A stretch of 64,000 bases of DNA from Spinacia oleracea (taxonomy: Eukaryota > Streptophyta > Magnoliopsida > Caryophyllales > Amaranthaceae). Below are positions 45,805 through 57,443 of this stretch, one piece after another. The position numbers and the translations under genes were made by a program. The stretch lies in assembly GCF_020520425.1 (NCBI RefSeq), contig NC_079492.1, positions 115,169,157-115,233,156 of the forward strand, in the 5' to 3' direction. A model generated the notes under the pieces. It was not told the DNA's origin. It saw nothing but the letters and a program-made list of their open reading frames with translations, and did not search any database. Within the stretch, counting starts at the first letter, position 1; every line of letters begins with the position of its first letter.

Positions 45805-48475
45805 GAACGTGGTTAAATATACAAATTTGCAAGAATTAAAGGGGTGATTAATTTTCGTAATTGTTAATTAATTGCAAATTGCGTTTATTTAATTATACTA
45901 CGCAGTTTTTTCGGCAGTTTCTTCGTTACTCATCCAAATCGAGTGATTTTTGTGTCATTCCGCATGTAAAAGGCATCTAAAATTTGACAAAAAAGTTTTT
46001 TCTGCCGAACCCAGAATTCTCAAATTCGAAGCCTAACTATAACTTTTCGAATGTTTTAGTTTTTCGAATGCAAAATTTCGTAAATTTAAGATGTTAAATT
46101 AAATATTTGCGATTCTTGTTGATAATCTTGAATTTTTGATTGACCTACTGTATATGTTTAACAAGTTGAATGCCTAGCCTTGTTAATTATGCAATCTAAT
46201 TTGTAATTATGATTAATTGTTTGAAAATTAGAATAATTTAGAATTAATTTGATTTTCATAATTAATTATAATTTAATTAGAAACCTATGATTAAAAACCA
46301 CCATAAAATTGTAAATTTATGATAAATTTTAAATTTTATGACCTAGGTTTGAATCCATAATATCGGAAATCAATTGAATAATAAATTTTCGATGTTTCGC
46401 CCTAAAATTATGAAATTAATATTATTTATTAATTTATCATTAATTTTAGATATAAATTTTAATTTTTATGCGATTCGTTCATATACTTGCACGCACAAAG
46501 CATGGACGCTTCGTGTTACCCTTAAGGGTGTTGTATAGTGCGGCATGCGACGACGAGAAGGGAGCTCGTCGCCCGTGCGCACGAATGCAATGAGCAGGGG
46601 CATGGTGCACGAGCACAAGGCAGCAGCCCTGCCTTGTGTCGTGGGCCACGAGCTATGAATGAATGGCATGGGCGAAAGCAAGGCATGGCAGTCGCGTGTG
46701 GGCAGCAAGCGAGCTGCGCCACAACGCGCACTGCCTCGCGCAAGCGCGCGCAGCCTCGCGCGCAGCGATCGCAAGCTCGCGTGCCACGACGCTGCGCCCA
46801 GCGTTGATCGCGCGCAATTGCTCGCGCACAACGAGCGATGGCTCGCGTGCATCAAGCGCTGGAGCGCGCGCACAGCGAGCGATGGCTCGCGTGCGTCGAG
46901 CGCTGGCGCGCGCGCAGCGAGCACCACTTGTGCGATGACTTGCGATGGAAATGCAGCAGCTATGCGACGAGCGCATGGGCTGCGCGCACATGGCCAGCGA
47001 TAGCTGTGTGCGTGCGGCCCATGGGCGTGCGATGCGTAGGGTGTTTGCGTTGCGATTAGATAGTTTTGAATGTTTAATTTGAAATTTTCAGTTTACGTAA
47101 TTTTAGTTAATTTTAAAAAATATTTAAATTATTTTCTTGGATTTTAATTTTGAATATTGTATTATATAAAATTTTATTTATCTAATTATTTTACTAAATT
47201 AAATCATGAATTAATTTAAATACGACTGAAATTAAATTAAACTTTTTGGATTCAATTATAAATTCATATGAGCTTTAATTTTAATTAAATTTGTATGTTT
47301 CCGTTAGACTAGAATACATTTTTCTGTTTAAAATTAGTAAGCATACGAATTTATTGGTTTAAGTGGAGCCCTTTTAGTCATAAACTCTTGATTAGGTCTA
47401 CAAATCCTTAAGGTTAAACAACTTGATTAGAATTAATAAGGACTGAATAATTGGTAGATTATTGGTGCCCTTGATTAATGCTGCAAATGTTTACGTGATG
47501 CATAATGTGTTTTACTAACCAGCTATGTGGCCATTCATGATAATGAATGGTGAATGGTATATATAGTATATGTACTGTTTTGCAGGTTATGAAGTGACTA
47601 GTATGGCCCAAGTAGGATAGAAAATATGGTCTGCGTACCATTAATTTGAATGTAACTGGTCTAAAGTACCAAAGTTGTTTTTCAATTCAAATATGGTCTG
47701 CGTACCATCAATGTTGTATTGTTTTAATTATAGCTTATCCTATTTGAAGAAAATGGTGCCTCCCACGGAGATTTTCAAGACGGACTTTGAAGTTAAAGCT
47801 TCAAGATGAAGTCGGGCCATACTAGATCACATTTATCTTATGCATGTTTTAAGTTATTTATTGCTTTTAAATATGTCTTAAAATGCATGAGATCAAAAGC
47901 TTGATTATGTTGCATGATTAAGGATTTTAGTTCACTTAAAATCTAACCAACATAGTAAGAGCCTTAAGTTCCAAACTCAAAAATTGAGTTAAAAGGTGCC
48001 ATGCCAAAATATACACTTGCTTGGATATCCTTTACATCAATCTAGTAATAGTTTTCGCTCAACGAGGTGTTACTTATTGGTCCTAAAGGGGCAAGGTACA
48101 CAAATAATTGTGAGTACATGTTAGTTTTGGTGAAACTCAACGATATAAGTAAGGAGTCCTTTTATGTCGTGGCAAAATCGATAGGTTTACCTAATAAGTT
48201 CTTAGACGTACCTATCAACCAAGAATAGTTTCTAGACTATTAGCAAAAGGCTTTTGCTTACCTAAGATGTTTTAGGATTAAGTCGACAAACTGTGCTTAG
48301 TTCTTCAATGATTTTAGGATCTTGGAATCATTTTATTCACACCTGCCGGAACACATAACTTGAATAAAATGCTTAATAAACATTGAATTATGCATGTATG
48401 CTAGAATTTAAGTTTATTAAGAGAAACTGTGAATGGTTATTTATTTGTTTATTCTTTTCAATTGTAGTTTATAAT
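45805..48475 (+). other. Leader of copy B (C-like, then A-like)
   Basis: From 45805 to about 47740 it follows the copy C leader (54730-56720) but with many one-base deletions. From about 47740 on it is clean and matches copy A (38570 onwards), for example aaatgcatgagatcaaaagc where C has a different text. It includes the GC-rich island at about 46530-47040, C-like in its repeat pattern. Confidence 0.8.
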
Positions 48476-51400
48476 ATGGCAAACAACAATTCATTCAACA
48501 TTCGATCAATTCTCGAAAAGGAGAAGTTGAACGGGAAAAACTTCCTTGACTGGCAAAGGAACTTGCAAATAGTTCTTATGCAGGAAGAAAAGGAGTATGT
48601 CCTAGAAGAGGCGATGCCCGAAGCCGCAGGCGACGGGGTCACTCAGGCAGCCCTCAATCGTTGGATTGATGCCAACAAGGATGTGAAATGTCTAATGCTC
48701 GCCACCATGAGTGCGGATCTGCAGAAAACGTTCATCAACTCAGATGCTTTCACAATCATCAGTGAGTTGAAGAACATGTTCCAAGATCTGGCTCGAGTCG
48801 AAAGATTCGAGACTCATAGGCAAATTCTTGAGACCAAGCTTAAGAAAGGCGAGCCCGTAAGTCCACATGTTCTCAAAATGATTGGACTCATTGAGAATAT
48901 GAGTCGGCTGGATCAGCAATTTTTTCAGGAAATGGCTATAGACACCATCCTCCATTCTCTTCATAGCGGGTATGATCAGTTCAAACTGAACTACAGTATG
49001 AATAGTCTGGACAAAACGCTCACTGAGCTTCACGGTATGCTGAAGACCGCTGAAAAGACGCTCAAAAGTGATAAGCAGGATGTGCTTATGGTGCGTGGGG
49101 GCAAGTTCAAGAAATCTGGAAAGAAGAGGAATGCTAAGAAAGGTGGCAACAAGGCCAGCCCAACTAAGCAAACTGGCGCCAAATCTGTAAAGAGGAAGGT
49201 CAGTCAACCCACTTCTGAATCCGAATGCTTCTACTGCAAGAAGAAGGGGCATTGGAAGAGAGATTGCTTGAAGCTAAAGGAAGATCAGAAGAACGGAACA
49301 GCCGTTCCATCTTCAGGTATTTTCGTTATAGACTGTATACTTGCTAATTCAACTTCTTGGGTATTAGATACAGGTTGTGGCTCACACTTATGTTCCAATC
49401 CACAGGGACTAAGAAGAAGTAGAAAGTTAAGCAAGGGTGAAGTCGACCTACGAGTGGGAAATGGAGCACGAATTGCTACATTAGCTGTAGGAACTTACTA
49501 TTTGTCGTTGCCCTCCGGGATAGTTTTGGAACTGGAAGAATGTTTCCATGTTCCAAGTCTTACTAAAAACATCATTTCAGTTTCTTGCTTAGATGCTAAG
49601 GGATTTTCCTTTTTAATAAAAGACAATAGTTGTTCGTTTTATTTTAAAGAGATGTTTTATGGATCTGCTAGATTAGTCAATGGACTTTATTTATTAGATC
49701 ACGACAAACAAGTATATAACATAAATACCAAAAAGGCCAAAAAGGATGATTCAGATCTCACCTATCTGTGGCATTGTCGATTAGGCCATATAAACTTGAA
49801 ACGCTTAGAAAGACTTCAAAAGGAAGGAATTCTAGAACCATTTGACTTAGAGGATTATGGTAAATGCGAATCATGTTTACTTGGCAAAATGACAAAGCAA
49901 CCTTTCTCTAAAGTTGGAGAAAGAGCAAATGAACTATTGGGTTTAATCCATACAGATGTATGTGGACCAATGAGTACAAATGCTAGAGGTGGTTTCAGCT
50001 ACTTTATCACTTTCACTGATGACTTCAGTAGATATGGTTATGTCTACCTAATGAAGCATAAGTCTGAATCCTTTGACAAATTCAAGGAATTTCAGAGTGA
50101 AGTAGAGAATCAATTAGGCAAGAAGATTAAGGCACTGCGGTCTGATAGAGGCGGTGAATATCTGAGCTATGAATTTGATGACCCTCTGAAAGAATGTGGA
50201 ATTCTATCAGAATTGACTCCTCCAGGAACACCACAATGGAACGGTGTGTCAGAACGGAGGAACAGAACCTTGCTAGACATGGTCAGGTCAATGATGGGTC
50301 AGGCCAAACTTCAATTAGAATTTTGGGGACATGCACTAAATACAGCTGCACTCACTATAAATAGAGCTCCGTCTAAAGCTGTCGAAAAGACTCCATATGA
50401 GTTATGGTTTGGAAAACCTCCAAATGTGTCTTTTCTTAAGATTTGGGGATGTGAAGTATACGTCAAACGATTAATTTCAGACAAACTTCATCCAAAATCT
50501 GACAAATGTATCCTTGCGGGCTATCCAAAGGAAACAAAGGGGTATTACTTCTACAATACATCTGAGAACAAGGTGTTTGTTGCTCGAGATGGTGTCTTTT
50601 TGGAGAAAGATCACATTTCCAAAATGACAAGTGGGAGAAAAGTAGACCTCGAAGAAATTCGAGTCGAACAACAAACTCTAGAGAATGCTCAAGATGACAT
50701 TCAGGATGAAACTTAGAGATCTTTAGAAGAATCTGGTGAGAATCATGGTCAATCTAGAAATGTTACCCCGCGTAGATCGCAAAGATATAGATCTCAACCG
50801 GAAAGGTACATAGGTATTTTGACGAACGAGAGCTATGACGTTCTATTACTTGAAAGTGATGAACCTGCGACTTACAAACAAGCTATGACGAGCCCTAGCT
50901 CCAAGCAATGGCAAGAAGCCATGCAATCTGAATTAGACTCCATGTCTGAAAACCAAGTATGGGATTTGGTCGATTTGCCAGATGGCTACCAAGCCATTGG
51001 AAGCAAATGGGTTTTCAAACTGAAAAAGGACAAGGATGGGAAACTTGAAGTTTTCAAAGCTAGATTGGTTGCAAAAGGTTACAGGCAAGTCCACGGTGTG
51101 GATTACGATGAAACCTTTTCACCAGTTGCAATGCTAAAGTCTATTCGGATAATGTTAGCAATCGCTGCATATTATGATTACGAAATATGGCAGATGGATG
51201 TCAAAACTGCTTTCTTAAACGGCGTTTTAACAGAAACTGTGTTTATGACACATCCTGAAGGTTTTGAGGATCCAAAGAATGCTAAAAAGGTATGCAAGCT
51301 AAAGAAGTCAATCTACGGATTGAAGCAGGCATCCAGGAGCTGGAATATACGTTTTGATGAAGCAGTCAGTGACTTTGGTTTCATCAAGAACGCAGACGAA

Positions 51401-52441
51401 TCTTGTGTATACAAGAAGGTCAGTGGGAGCAAAATTGCTTTCCTAGTATTATATGTCGACGACATATTACTTATCGGAAATGACATTCCTATGTTGAACT
51501 CTATCAAGATTTGGCTTGGGAAATGTTTTTCGATGAAAGATCTAGGAGAAGCACAGTACATATTGGGCATCAAGATTTACAGAGATAGATCTAAAAAGAT
51601 GATTGGACTTAGTCAAAGCACTTATATCAATAAGGTGCTTGATAGGTTCAAGATGGTGGACTCCAAGCGAGGCTACCTACCCATGTCTCATGGAATGACT
51701 CTAAGCAAGAATCAGTGCCCAAAAACACTTGATGAGCGTAGACGAATGAATGGGATTCCATATGCATCATTGATTGGTTCAATAATGTATGCTATGATAT
51801 GTACACGCCCGGATGTTGCGTATGTACTCAGTGCTACGAGCAGATACCAGTCAGACCCAGGAGAGGCGCATTGGACTGCTGCCAAGAATATTCTGAAGTA
51901 CCTGAAAAGGCACAAAGATGACTTCCTGGTCTATGGTGGAGATGATGAATTAATTGTTAAAGGCTATATGGACGCAAGTTTCCAAACCGACAAAGATGAT
52001 TTCAGATCACAGTCTGGGTTTGCCTTCTGCCTCAACGGAGGTGCAGTAAGCTGGAAAAGTGTTAAGCAAAGCACCATTGCGGATTCTACAACTGAAGCGG
52101 AGTACATTGCTGCACATGAAGCAGCAAAGGAAGCTATATGGCTAAGGAAGTTCATAGGTGAACTTGGTGTAGTCCCCTCCATTAAAGGACCAATAGCCCT
52201 GTATTGTGATAATAACGGAGCTATTGCACAGGCGAAGGAGCCTAGACACCACCAGAGAGTCAAGCATGTACTTCGTAGATTTCACCTTCTACGAGAGTTC
52301 GTTGAAAGAAAAGAAGTCGAGATAAGCAAAATTGGAACTGATGATAACATATCAGATCCATTGACTAAACCTCTGCCGCAGGCGAAGCACAACTCGCACA
52401 CTGCAGCTATGGGAATCAAGCATATTGGAGAATGGCTTTGA
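48476..52441 (+). pseudogene. Copia gag-pol, copy B (same nonsense codon as copy A)
   Basis: Same domain order and start as copy A. Its TAG is at 50714-50716, the position equivalent to that in copy A. The two predicted halves differ from copy A at only two residues: Leu for Ile after VCK, and Val for Ala in FKM-DS. At both sites, and at a silent site near 50787, B agrees with copy C, so A carries the private changes. The YVDD motif is at 51452-51463. Because of the stop only Gag-protease-integrase could be made. Confidence 0.93.
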
Positions 52442-53306
52442 TGACCCTGTTTAATGTTTTAAAGTTTTAGAGTTTAAATCTTTGTAAAAAATTTTTGGTT
52501 AATCATTCACAATAAATGAAAAGAATTCATTTTTCCATTTAATTTGTGGTTTATCAAATGATGAGTCCCTTCAATTTGACGATATATTCAAGATAGACTG
52601 TCAGGACCAGTCCTGTGACTAAGAAATGTCTATCAAGTGAACTTGAATGTCAAAAGTTGAAAATGGTCCCTAGTCGGAGTTTTCTATAAAATTGGACGCA
52701 TAGAAAACGTTAGACGATTAGAATGCAAGATGACTAGTAGTTCTGTTTCTTGAACTATGTGGACATGGCAATGTCATAATCATTTGCATAGATACTTACT
52801 TTGGGAAGACTAGTATCGGAAAAGACCTATGAAACTTTACTGTAAGATATGAGAATCTGTCATAAGTAAATTTCATTAAAATTATTAGACACTAAATCCT
52901 CAATACCTGAGTAATTTGAGATTACTTGTTTGAGAACTGGTTGCTTTGACGTTGACCAACCGTCGCACCGTAAAAGGAGGCTATAAAGGCAACGCTCAGG
53001 TAATCACCTATCAAACGAAGTCTAATCTCAAGATCGCAAGATTGGGATTGTCCTCCCATAAATCGGGATGAGATGCTTAAAAGTTGTACAAGGCCACTCG
53101 GAGAGCTAGAAACTGTGAAATGCATGGCCGTGCTCGGATGAATCATAGGCTATGATTATCTGTTTATTTGATCAGTTGAACTCTGAAACCGAGGAACACC
53201 TCTGGACATAATAAGGATGACAACTCTTACCTTATGTTCAAGAGCAAGCATCGAGCGACAAAGGAATTAGGAAATGCACACTTGCCCCTAAGGACAAGTG
53301 GGAGAC
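52442..53306 (+). other. 3' untranslated region of copy B
   Basis: 865 bp matching copy A, including the gaaaagacctatg and gtaagatatgag variants that differ from copy C. Ends in the same purine tract. Confidence 0.85.
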
Positions 53307-54687
53307 TGAAGGAAATAATGCCCTTGGTCCAAGTATGCATTCAATGATAAGTCTAATAAATGCGGTTCAGTATTAATTAACAAGTTAATAATTCAGTGAG
53401 ATCAAGTGAGCTGAATGCCTAGCTAGAGGCCGCTTCAGTTCAAGTGGAATTAATGATATTAATCCACAGCTTACTCTTGACTGAACCCGTAGGGTCACAC
53501 AAATAGTACGTAAACGGATCAAGTATTTAATGGCATTAAATACTCCATCTATGGATATTCGGAATCGACGGATCTTGGTTTCAGTGGGAGCTGAGATCGT
53601 CACAGGCAAGAAATGAATACTCCGGAAACGATGATATTGCCGGAAACGGAAATATGGATCGTATCGGAAATATAAATATTATCCAAGTCGTAGATGTTGC
53701 CGGAAACGGAAACATGGTACGTATCGGAAAATATTAATCGGAAATGGAAATATTGCCGGAATCGGAAATATTGCCGGAAACGGAAATATTGTCAGAATCG
53801 GAAATATTATCGGAATCGGAAAATAATTCCGGAAACGGAAATATTAATTATTTGTTCGAAACGGAAATTAATTCCGGAATCGGAAATATTAAATATTGTT
53901 CGTGTCGGAAATGAATTCCGGAATCGGGAATTTAATCGGAAGCGTATCGTACGAATTAGCATCGGACGAGGCCCGCTAGACGAAGGCCCAGCACGAAGCC
54001 AGGCCGTCGCCCAGCGAGCCAACGCGCACCAGCGCACGCCAAGCCTCGACCAGGCCCAGCGCAAGGCCAGGCCCAGCCAAGGCCTTGGGCGCGCGCGCGG
54101 AGCATAGCGTGGGCCGAGCGCTGTGCGCCTAGCGTGGGCCGCAAGGCTTGCGCGGGTGTACGGTGCTCGTGCAATGCATGTGCGGGAATCCTGAAGCAAT
54201 CAGAATTCAAAGTGTGATTAAATCCTAAAACTATTAGATAATGATTATTTAATTAGAGTCCTAGTAGGGTTATAATTAAATAAATTAGTATCCTAATAGG
54301 ATTCCAAAACCCTTTCCATAACTCTATAAATAAGTGCCTAGGGTCACATATTTTCAGAGATTATTCAAGTATTCAAAGTGAGTTTTTGAGAGAAAAATTC
54401 AGTCACATACCTTGCCTAAAAGTGCCGAAAATTATTAGTACCTTAAGGGCGATTCTAGTTGGTCAATCTTAAGGCGGATCCGGACGTGCTGTGGACTATC
54501 TACGGAGGGACGACACTTGGAGTCCTAAAGACTTGTTCTTGTTCGGTTCGGGCGCAGCTAGGGAAGGCACGCAACAAAGAGTATGCATCTAAACTATGCT
54601 ATATGATTATGTGTAAATAATATGTATTCCTGGCTAAATGGTTTTTCCGCATGATTTATGAATTGTCATATGTATCATAACCTAACA
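53307..54687 (+). repeat. Middle LTR of element 2 (A/C recombinant)
   Basis: 1381 bp. Its first 450-550 bp carry A-type variants (gcattcaatgataag; tattaatcgg). From about 53870 on it carries C-type variants shared with 62275-63651 (gttcgtgtcgg; the 3' third with attttcagagatt). TATA box at 54323-54332. It is followed by a primer-binding site and copy C. Confidence 0.88.
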
Positions 54688-54688
54688 G

Positions 54689-54702
54689 TGGTATCACGAG
54701 CC
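54689..54702 (+). other. Primer-binding site, copy C
   Basis: tggtatcacgagcc, identical to that of copy A; initiator-Met tRNA type with one extra base. Confidence 0.75.
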
Positions 54703-57443
54703 TCTTATTATTTTCATAATCTAAATTGCATGAACGTGGTTAAATATTACAAATTTGCAAGAATTAAAAGGGGTGATTAATTTTCGTAATTGTTAATTAA
54801 TTGCAAATTGCGTTTATTTAATTATACGTACGCAGTTTTTCGGCAGTTTCTTCGTTACTCATCCAAATCGAGTGATTTTTGTGTCAATTCCGCATGTAAA
54901 AGGCATTCTAAAATTTTGACAAAAAAAGTTTTTTTCTGCCGAACCCAGAATTCTCAAATTCGAAGCCTAACTATAACTTTTCGAATGTTTTAGTTTTTCG
55001 AATGCAAAATTTCGTAAATTTAAGATGTTAAATTAAATATTTGCGATTCTTGTTGATAAATCTTGAATTTTTGATTGACCTACTGTATATGTTTAACAAG
55101 TTAGAATGCCTAGCCTTGTTAATTATGCAATCTAATTTGTAATTATGATTAATTTGTTGAAAATTAGAATAATTTAGAATTAATTTGATTTTCATAATTA
55201 ATTATAATTTAATTAGAAACCTATGATTAAAAACCACCATAAAAATTGTAAATTTATGATAAATTTTAAATTTTTATGACCTAGGTTTGAATCCATAATA
55301 ATCGGAAATCAATTGAATAATAAATTTTCGATGTTTCGCCCTAAAATTATGAAATTAATATTATTTATTAATTTATCATTAATTTTAGATATAAATTTTA
55401 AATTTTTATGCGATTCGTTCATATAACTTGCACGCACAAAGCAATGGACGCTTCGTGTTACCCTTAAGGGGTGTTGTATAGTGCGGGCATGCGACGACGA
55501 GAAAGGGAGCTCGTCGCCCGTGCGGCACGAATGCAATGAGCAGGGGCATGGTGCACGAGCACAAGGCAGCAGCCCTGCCTTGTGTCGTGGGCCACGAGCT
55601 ATGAATGAATGGGCATGGGCGAAAGGCAAGGCATGGCAGTCGCGTGTGGGCAGCAAGCGAGCTGCGCCACAACGCGCACTGCCTCGCGCAAGCGCGCGCA
55701 GCCTCGCGCGCAGCGATCGCAAGCTCGCGTGCCACGAGCGCTGCGCCCAGCGTTGATCGCGCGCAATTGCTCGCGCACAACGAGCGATGGCTCGCGTGCA
55801 TCAAGCGCTGGAGCGCGCGCACAGCGAGCGATGGCTCGCGTGCGTCGAGCGCTGGCGCGCGCGCAGCGAGCACCACTTGTGCGATGACTTGCGATGGAAG
55901 ATGCAGCAGCTATGCGACGAGCGCATGGGCTGCGCGCACATGGCCAGCGATAGCTGTGTGCGTGCGGCCCATGGGCGTGCGATGCGTAGGGTGTTTGCGT
56001 TGCGATTAGATAGTTTTGAATGTTTAATTTGAAATTTTCAGTTTACGTAATTTTAGTTAATTTTAAAAAATAATTTAAATTATTTTCTTGGATTTTAATT
56101 TTGAATATTGTAATTATAATAAATTTTATTTATTCTAATTATTTTACTAAAATTAAAATCATGAATTAATTTAAATACGACTGAAATTAAATTAAACTTT
56201 TTGGATTCAATTATAAATTCATATGAGCTTTAAATTTTAATTAAATTTGTATGTTTCCGGTTAGACTAGAAATACATTTTTCTGTTTAAAATTAGTAAAG
56301 CATACGAATTTATTGGTTTAAGTGGGAGCCCTTTTAGTCATAAACTCTTGATTAGGTCTACAAATCCTTAAGGTTAAAACAACTTGATTAGAATTAATAA
56401 GGACTGAATAATTGGTAGATTATTGGTGCCCTTGATTAATTGCTGCAAATGTTTACGTGATGCATAATGTGTTTTACTAACCAGCTATGTGGGCCATTCA
56501 TGATAATGAATGGGTGAATGGTATATATAGTATATGTACTGTTTTGCAGGTTATGAAGTGACTAGTATGGCCCAAGTAGGATAGAAAATATGGTCTGCGT
56601 ACCATTAATTTGAATGTAACTGGTCTAAAGTACGAAAGTTGTTTTTCAATTCAAATATGGTCTGCGTACCATCAAATAGTTGTAATTAGTTTTAATTATA
56701 GCTTATCCTATTTGAAGAAAATGGTGCCTCCCACGGAGATTTTCAAGACGGACTTTGAAGTTAAAGCTTCAAGATGAAGTCGGGCCATACTAGATCACAT
56801 TTATCTTATGCATGTTTTAAGTTATTTATTGCTTTTAAATATGTCTTAATTATGCATAAGATTATGGCTTGATTATGTTGCATGATTAAGGATTTTAGTT
56901 CACTTAAAATCTAACCAACATAGTAAGAGCCTTAAGTTCCAAACTTAAAAATTGAGTTAAAAGGTGCCATGCCAAAATATACACTTGCTTGGATATCCTT
57001 TACATCAATCTAGTAATAGTTTTCGCTCAACGAGGTGTTACTTATTGGTCCTAAAGGGGCAAGGTACACAAATAATTGTGAGTACATGTTAGTTTTGGTG
57101 AAACTCAACGATATAAGTAAGGAGTCCTTTTATGTCGTGGCAAAATCGATAGGTTTACCTAATAAGTTCTTAGACGTACCTATCAACCAAGAATAGTTTC
57201 TAGACTATTAGCAAAAGGCTTTTGCTTACCTAAGATGTTCTAGGATTAAGTCGACAAACTGTGCTTAGTTCTTCAATGATTTTAGGATCTTGGAATCATT
57301 TTATTCACACCTGCCGGAACACATAACTTGAATAAAATGCTTAATAAACATTGAATTATGCATGTATGCTAGAATTTAAGTTTATTAAGAGAAACTGTGA
57401 ATGGTTATTTATTTGTTTATTCTTTTCAATTGTAGTTTTTAAT
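54703..57443 (+). other. Leader of copy C
   Basis: About 2.7 kb, AT-rich with a GC-rich island at about 55480-56000. The island lacks the extra 23-bp units of copy A. The acceptor-like cttttcaattgtag just before Gag is conserved. ORFs in the island are compositional. Confidence 0.75.

Noticed and set aside
47740..53800. Copy B as a pure assembly duplicate of copy A
   Set aside because: A and B differ at several sites where B agrees with C, so two distinct sequences exist; mis-joining of the neighbouring leader is still possible.
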